Assembly: GCF_001741865.1 (NCBI RefSeq)
Contig: NZ_CP017147.1
Span: forward strand, 2,905,001-2,969,000
Reading direction: 5' to 3'
DNA from: Bosea vaviloviae
GTDB lineage: Bacteria; Pseudomonadota; Alphaproteobacteria; Rhizobiales; Beijerinckiaceae
DNA: 64,000 nt
Part shown: one piece after another, positions 15,788 to 24,900 of the stretch
How positions within the stretch are numbered: position 1 is the first letter of the stretch
How the letters are laid out: each line of letters starts with the position of its first letter
Notes under the pieces: generated by a model
What the model was told of the DNA's origin: nothing
What the model saw: the letters and a program-made list of their open reading frames with translations, nothing else
The model's database searches: none
Position numbers and translations under genes: made by a program

Positions 15788-16678
15788 ATGTTGAAGCAGA
15801 TCGAGGCGGGTTCACTCTCTATCGCCTATGACGAGAGCGGCGATGCATCGGGCTGGCCGGTCGTGCTCTTGCACGGCTTTCCCTACGATATCCTGGCGTA
15901 TGAAAACGTTTCCCCGCTGCTGGTCGCACGAGGTGCCCGTGTCATCGTGCCTTATTTGCGCGGCTACGGGCCAACGCGTTTCCTTTCCGATTCGACGCTG
16001 CGTTCGGGGGAACAGGCAGTGTTGGGTAACGATCTGCGTCTCCTGCTCGATGCGCTCAAGCTCGAGAAAGCCATCCTCGGCGGCTTCGATTGGGGCGGAC
16101 GCGCCGCCTGTATCGTCGCCGCACTTTGGCCGGAACGCTGCGCCGGCCTCGTGACCGCGAACGGCTACAGTATCCAGAACATCGCAAAATCCCTGGAGCC
16201 ATCGGCGCCGGAGCGGGAATATGCTCATTGGTACCAATATTATTTCCACAACGAGCGCGGCCGCGCTGGTCTCACGCAAAATCGGCGCGAGATCTGTCGC
16301 CTTCTGTGGACCCTGTGGTCGCCAGAGTGGCGCTTCGGGGCCGAGACCTTCGAGCGCAGCGCGTTGGCCTTCGATAACCCGGATTTTGTGGAGGTGGTGA
16401 TCCACTCCTACCGCCATCGCTACGGCTTGGTGATTGGAGATGCTTCCGTCGCCGGGATCGAACAGGCGCTCGCTGCGCAGCCTGTGATCGCGGTGCCGGC
16501 CATTGTGCTCGAAGGTGAAGCTGACACCGTCGATCCGGCGCTCGGCGCCGACGGGCATCGTCGGCATTTCCTGGGGCATTTCGCCCACCGTCTCCTGCCC
16601 CATATCGGCCATAACATACCCCAGGAGGCGCCAGAGCCCTTCGCCGAGGCGATCGTTGCCCTTCATGCGCAGTGCTAG
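15788..16678 (+). CDS. Alpha/beta-hydrolase, epoxide-hydrolase/haloalkane-dehalogenase-like
   Basis: The 296-residue protein has VVLLHGFPYDILAYENVSP (oxyanion loop), an Asp nucleophile in GGFDWGGRAACIVAAL, and a late His in LPHIGHNIPQEAPEPFAEAI. An Asp in place of Ser at the elbow is the mark of epoxide hydrolases and haloalkane dehalogenases. The cap domain is Tyr/Trp rich (YAHWYQYYFHNERG). It is cytoplasmic with no signal peptide. ATG 15788 with GAGAG upstream is preferred to an in-frame TTG at 15770. The physiological substrate is unknown. Confidence 0.82.
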   Translation: MLKQIEAGSLSIAYDESGDASGWPVVLLHGFPYDILAYENVSPLLVARGARVIVPYLRGYGPTRFLSDSTLRSGEQAVLGNDLRLLLDALKLEKAILGGFDWGGRAACIVAALWPERCAGLVTANGYSIQNIAKSLEPSAPEREYAHWYQYYFHNERGRAGLTQNRREICRLLWTLWSPEWRFGAETFERSALAFDNPDFVEVVIHSYRHRYGLVIGDASVAGIEQALAAQPVIAVPAIVLEGEADTVDPALGADGHRRHFLGHFAHRLLPHIGHNIPQEAPEPFAEAIVALHAQC

Positions 16679-16734
16679 GAAACACATCGGTTCGCCTCAG
16701 GTCTTCGCCCGCTCAGAAGCAAAGGACCATCGCC

Positions 16735-17295
16735 ATGCAGAACTTACCAGAATTGCAGAGCTTGCCAGAATTCCTGACCATCACGCGGGCCTACCCAAGC
16801 TTTGAAGACGCGAGAAATGTCGTCGTGCGATTGGTGGAAGCCGGCATCCCTCCCGATCGGATAGGGCTGCTGGGCCACCAGACCGGCGGGGACGACAACG
16901 CGGCCGCAGGAGCAGGAGTTGGTGGCGCCGCAGGAGCCGCAACCGGCTTCGTCATGGCCCTTGGGTCGCTTACGCTGCCTGGTCTTGGTCCGATCGTTGC
17001 GGCTGGATGGTTCCTGTCCGGAGCGGTGGCAGGGGCGCTCGCCGGAGGTGTCATCGGCGCGCTGATCGATGCCGGCTTGCCAGCGGAGGAGGCTGAAGCC
17101 CGCGCCGCCGAGCACAGGCTTGGCGAGTCGGTGCTTTCCGTTCGCGCCGCAGGATCTGAGATCGAGCGAGCCATGACAATTATGGACGCCGCTTTGCCTA
17201 TCCGCCGCGAGCATGGCGATACAGAGTTGCCCGCCGCGCTGGAGCCTGACGAGCCGCACGGCAGAGCCGATGACCTGTCGAAGGCCGTTTCGTGA
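16735..17295 (+). CDS. General-stress-protein-17M/DUF1269-like membrane-associated protein
   Basis: The 186-residue product begins with FLTITRAYPSFEDARNVVVRLVEAGIPPDRIGLLG, as in YflT/GSP17M-type domains. It then has a glycine-rich double hydrophobic segment (VGGAAGAATGFVMALGSLTLPGLGPIVAAGWFLSGAVAGALAGGVIGAL) like a glycine-zipper membrane anchor, followed by a charged tail. Such proteins are often in EcfG regulons, but no clear promoter motif was found here. The first codons contain a degenerate 18-bp duplication (NLPELQSLPEF). The function is unknown. Confidence 0.75.
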   Translation: MQNLPELQSLPEFLTITRAYPSFEDARNVVVRLVEAGIPPDRIGLLGHQTGGDDNAAAGAGVGGAAGAATGFVMALGSLTLPGLGPIVAAGWFLSGAVAGALAGGVIGALIDAGLPAEEAEARAAEHRLGESVLSVRAAGSEIERAMTIMDAALPIRREHGDTELPAALEPDEPHGRADDLSKAVS

Positions 17296-17720
17296 GGCAG
17301 TCCCACACTTCGGCGCAGTCCAAACCGGCGGACCCGTGCGCATCTCACACTCTGCCCTCGGCCATGCTGCAGCCTGCAGCAAATTCAGCCGGCTGAGCGA
17401 ACAGACCCGAACTCGGCCGGTCTGGTCTGACTGAGCAGGGATTTGCGGGCGCTGAACCCGCGAGGGTCGATGAACGCCGTTCTTGGCTAGTCGTTCCTCA
17501 CGACGCGTTTTGGAGGATCCGATGAAGGCCGGCCCACCGGTCTTTCTCGTCGCCCGGCTGCTCGCCGATGAAAGCGAGGGCGGGGTCGGCGCAGGTCCTT
17601 CCCGACGACGAGGCGCCCGGAGCAGTGCTGCAGACAAGCCGCGCGCCCCGCGCCTCGTTCAGCGCTTCGTGACCGATCCCGGGGTCGCCTCGCCAAGACC
17701 GTGCGCCTGCGACGTTCGGC
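17296..17720. other. 425-bp gap with an orphan EcfG-like promoter and a possible broken small ORF
   Basis: No gene is firmly supported. An exact minus-strand GGAAC-N16-CGTT match lies at 17497-17473 but reads into no recognisable gene. On the plus strand an ATG at 17522 follows a strong ribosome site (TGGAGGATCCG) and opens with MKAGPPVFLVARLLADESEG. After about 22 codons the composition worsens and a neighbouring frame looks more protein-like (VLPDDEAPGAVLQTS), so this may be a frameshifted remnant. Confidence 0.3.
17473..17497 (-). promoter_or_regulatory. Orphan EcfG-consensus match
   Basis: On the minus strand GGAAC (17497-17493) and CGTT (17476-17473) are 16 bases apart. No leftward gene follows before the stress-protein gene on the other strand. 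About one exact match is expected by chance in 64 kb, so this may be that one; a small RNA is the alternative. Confidence 0.3.
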
Positions 17721-18653
17721 TCAGGCGGCGCGCCTTTCCGCTTGCGGACTCCAGTCCAGCTTCAGCATTCGCATCAGCGTTGCCGCATCGTCCGGGGCAT
17801 GGAGCTTGTCGGTATTGTCGAAGAACAGGAACACGTCGCGCGGCCGAGCGGGCGCGGCGTCGGCATCGCCGGCGAACTCTCCGTCGCGCATGTCGGTCCC
17901 ACGCGCCCAGGCCGCGACCCGCGCGGCCCAGCGCTCCAGCTCCGGCTTCTCGTAGCGTGACCGATAGAGTTCCGCCGAGCCGTGCAGGCGGCAGTAGACG
18001 AAGTCGGCGGTCAGATCCATCAGGCGGGGCCAGTCGACCGTGTCGGCGCAAACCAGCGCAACCCCACGATCGCGCAGCAGTTCGACGAAGGCCGGATCGC
18101 GAAAGCTGTCATGGCGAACCTCGATCGCGTGGCGCATCGGCCGCTTCGCATCCGCATGTATCCAGGCTCGCCCTTCCACCCGTTTGTCATGCTGTCGCGC
18201 GAGTGCCGCTGCCGCCTGCGTGTCCTTGGGCAGAAGCGCGAGGAAATCCTTCATGAGGGCCGGATCGAAGCGGAAGCTCGGCGGAAACTGCCAGAGCAGC
18301 GGTCCGAGCTTCGGTCCCAGCCGCAGCAGGGCGGATGCGAGGAAGTTGGCGAGCGGCGTCTCGACGTCCCTGAGGCGGCGCATATGGGTGATGAAGCGCG
18401 AGCCCTTGACGGCAAAGACGAACCTCTCAGGTGTCGCCTCCACCCAACGCGCGAAGGCATCCGGCTTCTGAAGTCCATAGAAGGTGGCGTTGATCTCCAA
18501 GGCCGGGAACTGTCCGGCTGCGAAGGCCAGCTCGTTCTTCTGGGTCAGGCCTTCGGGGTAGAAGTGTCCGCGCCATGGCGTATAGGTCCAGCCCGACACT
18601 CCGATACGGACGGTCCCGCCGACCCGGCCTCGTCCACGCATTTGCCTACCCAT
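17721..18653 (-). CDS. DUF72 family protein
   Basis: The 310-residue protein has the DUF72 TIM-barrel-like signature: RIGVSGWTYTPWRGHFYPEGL, FPALEINATFYGLQ, RFVFAVKGSRFITH, LGPLLWQFPPSF, HAIEVRHDSF, DFVYCRLHGSAELYRSRY and VFLFFDNTD. The family is widespread and resembles YecE; no reaction is firmly established. GGAAGG precedes ATG 18653. It sits among stress genes but has no visible EcfG promoter of its own. The upstream gap is filled by a 17-bp tandem array. Confidence 0.9.
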   Translation of the reverse strand: MGRQMRGRGRVGGTVRIGVSGWTYTPWRGHFYPEGLTQKNELAFAAGQFPALEINATFYGLQKPDAFARWVEATPERFVFAVKGSRFITHMRRLRDVETPLANFLASALLRLGPKLGPLLWQFPPSFRFDPALMKDFLALLPKDTQAAAALARQHDKRVEGRAWIHADAKRPMRHAIEVRHDSFRDPAFVELLRDRGVALVCADTVDWPRLMDLTADFVYCRLHGSAELYRSRYEKPELERWAARVAAWARGTDMRDGEFAGDADAAPARPRDVFLFFDNTDKLHAPDDAATLMRMLKLDWSPQAERRAA

Positions 18654-18693
18654 CGCCGTGCCTTCCGCACATGGAGAAGCGGCCGGCAGCCTG

Positions 18694-18744
18694 GGCCTTG
18701 CCGCTCTCTTGGCCTTATTGCTCTCCAGGCCTTACCGCTCTCGA
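18694..18744. repeat. Tandem repeat, 17 bp x 3
   Basis: Units GGCCTTGCCGCTCTCTT, GGCCTTATTGCTCTCCA and GGCCTTACCGCTCTCGA run head-to-tail and end exactly at the 3' boundary of the next leftward gene (stop at 18745). CTTG occurs in the first unit and at the first junction. Confidence 0.9.
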
Positions 18745-19065
18745 TCAGGAGTGAGCGCGATGCTCGGCGTTCTTCTTGCGGGTGGCCGCCGCCTTCCGCG
18801 CCGATGCGGAGCGGGCTTCGGCCGAGCGCGAGGCCGCAGCCTTGCCGCCTTTCTCTCCACCCTTATGCGCGGCGGGGTGGCCGGTTTGCGTGCCCCGTCC
18901 GGAACCGCCGGCCTTCTTGCCGCCACCATCGTCCTTGTTGACGGTTGCCCAGGCCCGACGCTCGGCTTCCTGCTCCGAAACGCCCCGCTTTTCATAGCCT
19001 TCGGCGATGTGATCGGCCTTACGCTCCTGCTTGTCGGTGTACTTGGATCTGTCACCACGTGGCAT
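18745..19065 (-). CDS. Small basic stress-type protein (often labelled plasmid stabilisation protein)
   Basis: From ATG 19065 (GAGGAGG upstream) the 106-residue product starts PRGDRSKYTDKQERKADHIAEGYEKRGVSEQEAERRAWATVNK. That is a conserved helical module I associate with proteins loosely annotated as plasmid stabilisation. It is followed by a Gly/Lys/Ala-rich, histone-H1-like tail (GGGKKAGGSGRGTQTGH...SARKAAATRKK), which suggests nucleic-acid binding. An exact EcfG-type promoter is 31 bases upstream. The true function is unknown. Confidence 0.78.
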   Translation of the reverse strand: MPRGDRSKYTDKQERKADHIAEGYEKRGVSEQEAERRAWATVNKDDGGGKKAGGSGRGTQTGHPAAHKGGEKGGKAAASRSAEARSASARKAAATRKKNAEHRAHS

Positions 19066-19095
19066 GTGCACCTCCTCGTGCTTCCTGCGCAGCAG

Positions 19096-19120
19096 AACGG
19101 AGGCGTTGCCTTCAGGTTCC
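19096..19120 (-). promoter_or_regulatory. EcfG-type general-stress promoter
   Basis: On the minus strand GGAAC (19120-19116), a 16-base spacer and CGTT (19099-19096) match the consensus exactly and lie 31 bases before the ATG of the small basic protein. Confidence 0.75.
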
Positions 19121-19185
19121 AAAGATGGTTGCGCGGTGGTGTGGATCGCCGCGGCTAAGAGCTGCTGCGGCGATCCGCAGAGGTC

Positions 19186-19704
19186 TCATCCGGCGCGACG
19201 GATGTCCTCGCGCTTCGGCAGCGTCCAGTTCGGCCTCGGGAAATGGCAGGTGTAGCCGCCGGGATAGCGCTCCAGGTAATCCTGATGCTCCGGCTCGGCC
19301 TCCCAGAAATCGCCGACCGGGGTCACTTCGGTCACGACCTTGCCGGGCCAGATCCCCGACGCGTCGACGTCGGCAATGGTATCCTCGGCAACACGCTTCT
19401 GCTCGTCGCTCGCATAGAAGATCGCCGAGCGGTAGCTCGCGCCGATATCGTTGCCCTGGCGGTCGCGTGTTGAGGGGTCGTGAATCTGGAAAAAGAATTC
19501 GAGCAGGTCGCGGTAGCTGATCTTGGCCGGATCGAACACGATCTCGATCGCCTCGGCATGATCGCCGTGATTGCGGTAGGTGGCGTTGGGCACCTCGCCA
19601 CCCGAATAGCCGACACGGGTGGAGATCACGCCCGGCTTGCGGCGGATCAGATCCTGCATGCCCCAAAAGCAACCACCGGCAAGCACTGCGCGTTCCGTTG
19701 TCAT
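19186..19704 (-). CDS. msrA: Peptide-methionine (S)-S-oxide reductase MsrA
   Basis: The 172-residue protein carries the MsrA active-site motif GGCFWG with nucleophile C12, then [30 protein letters not shown] and [24 protein letters not shown], all typical of the family. It reduces methionine-S-sulfoxide in proteins using thioredoxin; no second domain such as MsrB is fused. It is cytoplasmic, with no leader. It starts 79 bp from a divergent hydrolase gene and lies in the stress island, though no EcfG motif was seen in front of it. Confidence 0.97.
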   Translation of the reverse strand: MTTERAVLAGGCFWGMQDLIRRKPGVISTRVGYSGGEVPNATYRNHGDHAEAIEIVFDPAKISYRDLLEFFFQIHDPSTRDRQGNDIGASYRSAIFYASDEQKRVAEDTIADVDASGIWPGKVVTEVTPVGDFWEAEPEHQDYLERYPGGYTCHFPRPNWTLPKREDIRRAG

Positions 19705-19783
19705 GGCTTTGGACCTCCTGATTTTGGGTTCGTCCGAATATAGGCATTGTCGAACTGGATGTCAGATATGGAGGCTCAGGCGG

Positions 19784-20425
19784 ATGGCGGTGAGATTTCT
19801 CTTCGACGGTCCCGACCAGGCGGAACGAACCGTCCTGCTTGCACACGGCGCCGGCGGGGCGATGGATTCGCCCTCGCTGACCGCGACGGCGAAGGCCTTG
19901 GCGGGAGCGGGCTTTCGTGTGGCTCGCTTCGAGTTCGACTATATGGCCGGCCGACGGATGGAGGCGGGCCGCAAGCCGCCGCCGCGAGCGGAAAAGCTCA
20001 ATCCGGAATACATCGCCGCGATTGACGCGCTCGATGCGAAGGGGCCGCTCATCATCGGCGGCAAGTCGATGGGCGGCCGCGTCGCCAGCATGGTCGCAAA
20101 CGACCTCTTCGCCTCCGGCCGAGTCCGAGGCCTGCTATGTCTCGGCTATCCCTTTCATCCGCCGGCAAAGCCCGAGCAGTTGCGTACGGCGCACCTTGTC
20201 GACCTGAAGATCCCGACGCTGATCGTGCAAGGCACGCGCGACCAATTCGGCATGCGGGAGGAGGTGTCCGCTTACACGCTGTCACCGGCCATCGAAATTT
20301 TGTGGCTCGAGGACGGCGACCACGATCTGAAGCCGCGGAAATCCGTTTCCGGCTTTTCTGCCGCCGACCATCTGAAGACCATGGCCGAGGCGGTTTCGGC
20401 CTGGGCCGAGAGGATCGCGAGCTGA
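19784..20425 (+). CDS. Alpha/beta-hydrolase of the KANL3/Tex30 type
   Basis: The 213-residue product begins AVRFLFDGPDQAERTVLLAHGAGGAMDSPSL, with the HGAGG oxyanion loop, followed by the elbow GGKSMGGRVAS (nucleophile Ser) and a late LEDGDHDLKPRK His region. This is the small Tex30-like hydrolase group of unknown substrate. The open frame extends further upstream, but ATG 19784 matches the family start. Exonuclease III begins 9 bp after its stop, so the two form an operon. Confidence 0.82.
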   Translation: MAVRFLFDGPDQAERTVLLAHGAGGAMDSPSLTATAKALAGAGFRVARFEFDYMAGRRMEAGRKPPPRAEKLNPEYIAAIDALDAKGPLIIGGKSMGGRVASMVANDLFASGRVRGLLCLGYPFHPPAKPEQLRTAHLVDLKIPTLIVQGTRDQFGMREEVSAYTLSPAIEILWLEDGDHDLKPRKSVSGFSAADHLKTMAEAVSAWAERIAS

Positions 20426-20434
20426 GACGGGACG

Positions 20435-21241
20435 ATGAAAATCGCCACCTTCAACGTCAACGGCATCAACGGACGCTTGCCGGTGCTCCTGCGGTGGCTG
20501 GACGAGGCGCAGCCGGACGTCGTTTGCCTGCAGGAGTTGAAGGCGCCCGATGGCCGTTTTCCGGTCGGCGAGATCGAAAAGGCCGGCTACGGGGCGATCT
20601 GGCATGGCCAGAAAAGTTGGAACGGCGTTGCGATCCTGGCGCGCGGTACGGAGCCGATCGAAACCCGCCGAGGCCTGCCCGGTGACCCCGAGGATAGCCA
20701 GAGCCGCTATATCGAGGCGGCTGTCGACGGAATGATCATCGCCTGCCTGTATTTGCCGAACGGCAATCCCGCGCCCGGGCCGAAGTTCGAATACAAGCTG
20801 CGATGGTTCCAGCGGCTCACCGGCTATGCGGCGGAGCTTCTCGCGCTCGATGTGCCTGTCATCCTCGCCGGCGATTACAATGTGATGCCGACCGAGCTCG
20901 ACGTCTACAGGCCGGAGCGATGGGTGGACGATGCGCTGTTTCGGCCAGAGGTGCGGGAGGCGTTTCGTGCCTTGGCCGAGCAAGGCTGGACGGACGCGCT
21001 GCGCACGCTCCACCCCGGCGAGCGCATCTACACCTTCTGGGACTATTTCCGGAATGCCTGGGGCCGCAATGCCGGCCTTCGCCTCGATCATCTCCTGCTC
21101 AACTCGATGGTGGCGCAGCGGCTCGTCGCAGCCGATGTCGATCGCGACGTTCGAGGCTGGGAAAAAGCGAGCGACCACGCGCCGGTCTGGATCGAACTCT
21201 CGGACTTGGACCGGCCGACGCGACGCCGGCTTCGTTCATAG
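20435..21241 (+). CDS. xth: Exodeoxyribonuclease III family AP endonuclease
   Basis: The 268-residue protein has all exonuclease III signatures: TFNVNGINGRLP, VVCLQELKAPD (metal-binding Glu), LAGDYNVMPTELDVY, GLRLDHLLLN and the catalytic SDHAPVW near the C-terminus. The enzyme cuts DNA 5' of abasic sites and trims 3' blocking groups in the cytoplasm. It is translationally close to the Tex30-like hydrolase and lies immediately before the ligD unit, making a base-excision and end-joining repair group. A 7-bp GC stem (21254-21281) follows its stop. Confidence 0.95.
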   Translation: MKIATFNVNGINGRLPVLLRWLDEAQPDVVCLQELKAPDGRFPVGEIEKAGYGAIWHGQKSWNGVAILARGTEPIETRRGLPGDPEDSQSRYIEAAVDGMIIACLYLPNGNPAPGPKFEYKLRWFQRLTGYAAELLALDVPVILAGDYNVMPTELDVYRPERWVDDALFRPEVREAFRALAEQGWTDALRTLHPGERIYTFWDYFRNAWGRNAGLRLDHLLLNSMVAQRLVAADVDRDVRGWEKASDHAPVWIELSDLDRPTRRRLRS

Positions 21242-21287
21242 CGTCATGGCCGTGGGCGCCCCTGTGATGATCCGGGCGCCCGCAGAT

Positions 21288-21312
21288 GGAACACGCAAAA
21301 CCGGGACGCGTT
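21288..21312 (+). promoter_or_regulatory. EcfG-type general-stress promoter for ligD
   Basis: GGAAC (21288-21292), a 16-base spacer and CGTT (21309-21312) match the consensus exactly. The -10 element covers the TTG at 21311, so transcripts from here cannot start translation at that codon; the TTG at 21338 fits instead. Confidence 0.75.
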
Positions 21313-21337
21313 GAGGACTTGCGCAGAGGATGGGACG

Positions 21338-23977
21338 TTGGCGGGCAAGCTGCAGGCATATCGCGCCAAGCGCGATTTTGAGAAGACCAGGGAGCCCGGC
21401 GATGACGCCCCGGTGGCCTCGTCGGATCGCTTGCGCTTCGTCATTCAAAAACATGACGCCACCAGGCTGCACTATGACCTGCGTCTCGAGCTCGATGGCG
21501 TCTTCAAATCCTGGGCGGTGACGAAGGGTCCATCGCTCGATCCTCACGACAAGCGCCTTGCTGTCGAAGTCGAAGATCACCCTCTCGCCTATGGCGACTT
21601 CGAGGGAACGATCCCCAAGGGCGAATATGGCGGGGGCACCGTCCAGCTCTGGGATCGTGGCTTCTGGAAACCTGAGGGGAAACTCAGTGCCCACAGGCAA
21701 TTCGAGAAAGGCGACCTGAAATTCACGCTCGAAGGCGACAGGCTCCACGGCAGCTTCGTCCTCGTCCGAATGCGAAACGATCGGGACGGCGGCAAGCGGA
21801 CCAATTGGCTCCTCATCAAGCATCGCGACGAGCATGCGATTGATGGCAATGGCGAAGCGGTTCTGAAAACCGACACTTCGGTGGCATCTGGCCGGACGAT
21901 GGCTGCGATAGCGGCGGGTAAAGGACGCTCTCCCAAGCCCTTTTTGCTCGCCGAAAGCGTTCTGGCTCCGGATGCGGAATGGGACAGCCGGAAAAGGCTC
22001 GCGGCCAAAAGACTCGCAGCTAAGCCGAGGCGCGGTGAGGCGACATCGCCTCGCAAACGCGAAGCGCGCGCCGCCGAGATGCCGTCCTTCATCGCGCCGC
22101 AACTCTCCAGAAGCGTCGAGCGCCCAGCCAATGGAGACGACTGGGTCCACGAGATCAAATTCGACGGTTACCGCATCCAGATGCGGATCGAAGCCGGCAA
22201 GGTCACGCTGAAGACGCGCAAAGGCCTCGACTGGACCGCGAAGTTCCGCGCGATCGCGAAGGCCGCCGAGGGGTTTCCGAACGCCATCATCGATGGCGAG
22301 ATCGTCGCATTTGATAGCCGGGGCTCACCTGATTTTGCGGCGCTTCAAGCCGCGATTTCCGAAGGCAAGACGCAGGATCTCGTCTTTTTCGCTTTCGACA
22401 TGCTCTTCGACGCCGAGATCGATCTGCGCAAGCAGACGCTCCGGGAGCGAAAAGAGCAGCTGAAGGCCTATCTCGACGCACACGCCGACGGTGTCGTTCT
22501 TCGCTATGTCGAGCATTTCGAGACCGGCGGCGATGCCGTGCTGAGGTCGGCCTGTAAATTGTCGCTGGAGGGCATCGTCTCGAAGGCCGTCGATGCGCCC
22601 TATGTCTCGGGCCGCAGCGACACCTGGACCAAGGCCAAATGTCGCGCCGGGCACGAGGTCGTCATCGGCGGCTGGTCGACCACGGCCGGCAGGTTCAGAT
22701 CATTGCTCGTCGGCGTCAATCGCGGCTCCCATTTCGTCTATATCGGCCGGGTCGGCACCGGCTACAGCGCCTCCAAGGTCGAACGATTGCTGCCGCGATT
22801 GAAGGCGGTCGCCGCGAAGACGTCACCCTTCACGGGCGCCGGAGCGCCGAAACGCGAGCCTGGCGTGACCTGGCTGAAGCCCGAGCTCGTCGCCGAGATC
22901 GAGTTCGCCGGCTGGACCGGCGACGGCATGGTGCGACAGGCGGCCTTCAAGGGACTGCGCGAGGACAAGCCCGCCGAAGAGGTCGAAACCGAACTTCCAG
23001 CCGATCCGGAGGAGACCGCTACGCCTGAGCCTCGTCCCGCCCGCTCTCGCGACCGCGGCGGCAAGGTCGATGTCATGGGCGTCGGCATCAGCCATCCCGA
23101 CAAGGCTTTGTGGCCAAATGCGGGGGATGATCGCCCCGTTTCGAAGCAGGATCTGGCCGAGTATTTTGCGGCGGTAGGCGAGTGGATGTTGCCGCACATC
23201 AAGGGGCGCCCCTGCTCGCTCGTACGCGCGCCCGACGGGATCGACGGCGAGATGTTCTTCCAGCGCCATGCCGGCATGGGCACGTCGAACCTGTTCGAAC
23301 TCGTCCGCGTCTTCGGCGACAAGAAGCCCTATCTTCAGATCGATCGGATCGAGGCCCTGGCCGCTGCAGCCCAGATCGGAGGCATCGAGCTTCACCCCTG
23401 GAACTGCGCACCCGGCGATCCGGAGGTTCCAGGGCGCCTCGTCTTCGACCTCGATCCGGGACCGGGCGTCAGTTTTGGCGACGTGATCGATGCGGCCAAG
23501 CAGATGCGCGAGAGGTTGGAGGCGCTCGGCCTCACCAGTTTCTGCAAGACGACCGGCGGCAAGGGCTTGCACGTCGTCGCGCCACTGGCGCCCGGCAAGC
23601 GCAGCAAGGTCGACTGGCCGGCTGCGAAGGATTTCGCGCGTCGCGTCTGTGCGGATTTGGCCAGCGAGGAACCCTCGCGCTACGTCGTCAACATGGCCAA
23701 GCGCCTGCGCAACGGCCGCATCTTCCTCGACTACCTCCGCAACGACCGGATGGCGACGGCGGTTGCGCCGCTCTCGCCACGGGCGCGACCCGGTGCGCAT
23801 GCCTCGATGCCGCTGACCTGGTCTCAGGTCAAATCCGGTCTCGATCCCAGTCGTTTCACAGTGAGGACCCTGCCTGGCCTGCTCAAGAAGACGGGGGCCT
23901 GGGAGGGGTATGACGACGCGGCCGGCTCGATCGCGGATGCGATCAAAAAGCTGGGAAAGCGAGCCGAGGCAGCCTGA
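21338..23977 (+). CDS. ligD: ATP-dependent DNA ligase LigD (phosphoesterase-ligase-polymerase)
   Basis: From the TTG at 21338 (GAGGATGGG upstream) the protein has 879 residues and three domains. A 3'-phosphoesterase domain (about 15-190) has [17 protein letters not shown] and [20 protein letters not shown]. An ATP ligase domain (about 250-560) has EIKFDGYR, K274 being the adenylated lysine. A primase-like polymerase domain (about 590-870) has [14 protein letters not shown] supplying the metal Asp pair. It repairs double-strand breaks with Ku by non-homologous end joining. A 15-bp duplication sits in the linker near 22000. The exact EcfG promoter and an adjacent ku gene indicate stress-induced expression. 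Confidence 0.95.
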   Translation: MAGKLQAYRAKRDFEKTREPGDDAPVASSDRLRFVIQKHDATRLHYDLRLELDGVFKSWAVTKGPSLDPHDKRLAVEVEDHPLAYGDFEGTIPKGEYGGGTVQLWDRGFWKPEGKLSAHRQFEKGDLKFTLEGDRLHGSFVLVRMRNDRDGGKRTNWLLIKHRDEHAIDGNGEAVLKTDTSVASGRTMAAIAAGKGRSPKPFLLAESVLAPDAEWDSRKRLAAKRLAAKPRRGEATSPRKREARAAEMPSFIAPQLSRSVERPANGDDWVHEIKFDGYRIQMRIEAGKVTLKTRKGLDWTAKFRAIAKAAEGFPNAIIDGEIVAFDSRGSPDFAALQAAISEGKTQDLVFFAFDMLFDAEIDLRKQTLRERKEQLKAYLDAHADGVVLRYVEHFETGGDAVLRSACKLSLEGIVSKAVDAPYVSGRSDTWTKAKCRAGHEVVIGGWSTTAGRFRSLLVGVNRGSHFVYIGRVGTGYSASKVERLLPRLKAVAAKTSPFTGAGAPKREPGVTWLKPELVAEIEFAGWTGDGMVRQAAFKGLREDKPAEEVETELPADPEETATPEPRPARSRDRGGKVDVMGVGISHPDKALWPNAGDDRPVSKQDLAEYFAAVGEWMLPHIKGRPCSLVRAPDGIDGEMFFQRHAGMGTSNLFELVRVFGDKKPYLQIDRIEALAAAAQIGGIELHPWNCAPGDPEVPGRLVFDLDPGPGVSFGDVIDAAKQMRERLEALGLTSFCKTTGGKGLHVVAPLAPGKRSKVDWPAAKDFARRVCADLASEEPSRYVVNMAKRLRNGRIFLDYLRNDRMATAVAPLSPRARPGAHASMPLTWSQVKSGLDPSRFTVRTLPGLLKKTGAWEGYDDAAGSIADAIKKLGKRAEAA

Positions 23978-23995
23978 TCGCTTTGGGTCGCCTGC

Positions 23996-24021
23996 GGAAC
24001 GATCGGCCCTGGCACCGCGTT
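23996..24021 (+). promoter_or_regulatory. EcfG-type general-stress promoter for ku (first copy)
   Basis: GGAAC (23996-24000), a 17-base spacer and CGTT (24018-24021) match the consensus exactly, 28 bases before the ku ATG and just after the ligD stop. Confidence 0.75.
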
Positions 24022-24048
24022 CACGCGGATAATCGGGAGAATGTGACC

Positions 24049-24837
24049 ATGGCGCCGCGGACATTCTGGAAGGGCTATCTGAAGCTGTCCCTCGTGACGT
24101 GCCCCGTGGCGATGATGCCCGCGCACTCCGAAAGCGAGAAGGTGCGGTTCCACACGATCAACCGAAAGACGGGAAACCGAATCCAGAGCCGGTTCATCGA
24201 TGCGGTTACGGGCAAGCCCGTCACCGATGACGACGAGGTCAAAGGCTATCCCAAGGGTGACGACGAATATGTCATGCTGGAAGATGACGAACTCGATGCG
24301 GTGGCGCTGGAGAGCACCCGGACGATCGATATCGAGACCTTCGCACCCCGCTCGTCGGTCGGCTGGATCTGGTACGACACGCCGCACTACCTCGTTCCCG
24401 ATGCCAAGGTCGGCGAAGAAGCCTTCTCGGTCATTCGCGAGGCCATGAAACGAACCAAGACGGTCGGGATTTCGCGAGTGGTTCTTTACCGTCGCGAACG
24501 GGCCGTGCTCCTCGACGCCCGCGACAACGGCATCGTGCTGTGGACGCTGCGCTATGGCGATGAGGTCAGGCCGGAGAAGGACTATTTCGGCGGGATCGAA
24601 AAGGCCGAGCCGGACGCCGACCTGCGTCCCCTGATGGACAAGCTGATCAAGACGCGCACCAGAGACTGGTCGCCGGAGCTTGCCACCGATCCCGTGCAGG
24701 CCGAATTGCTCAGCATCATCAAGGCCAAGCAAAAGGGTCGCAAACCCGCCAAGGCGGCGCCCCGTCAAGCCTCCGAGAGCAACGTCGTCAGCATCATGGA
24801 TGCGCTGAAGAAGAGCCTCGAACCCAGGCGAAAATGA
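24049..24837 (+). CDS. ku: Ku DNA end-binding protein, copy 1
   Basis: The 262-residue product has the bacterial Ku core: MAPRTFWKGYLKLSLVTCPVAM, RFHTINRKTGNRIQSRFID, VKGYPKGDDEYVMLEDDELDAV, the central IDIETF strand, and a C-terminal basic tail (KGRKPAKAAPRQA...SLEPRRK) likely to contact DNA or LigD. Ku forms a ring on broken ends and recruits LigD. The start at 24049 follows GGGAG. It has its own exact EcfG-type promoter inside the ligD-ku gap and is convergent with a second ku gene. Confidence 0.95.
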   Translation: MAPRTFWKGYLKLSLVTCPVAMMPAHSESEKVRFHTINRKTGNRIQSRFIDAVTGKPVTDDDEVKGYPKGDDEYVMLEDDELDAVALESTRTIDIETFAPRSSVGWIWYDTPHYLVPDAKVGEEAFSVIREAMKRTKTVGISRVVLYRRERAVLLDARDNGIVLWTLRYGDEVRPEKDYFGGIEKAEPDADLRPLMDKLIKTRTRDWSPELATDPVQAELLSIIKAKQKGRKPAKAAPRQASESNVVSIMDALKKSLEPRRK

Positions 24838-24839
24838 GA

Positions 24840-24887
24840 AACGGCGCAAGTAGGCAACGGCGCAAGTAGGCAACGGCGCAAGTAAGC
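24840..24887. repeat. Tandem repeat, 16 bp x 3, between the convergent ku genes
   Basis: AACGGCGCAAGTAGGC occurs twice exactly and a third time with one change (AACGGCGCAAGTAAGC). The array starts two bases after the first ku stop and nearly fills the gap to the second ku stop at 24901. All units contain CAAG. Confidence 0.95.
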
Positions 24888-24900
24888 AACGCGAAAGTGA

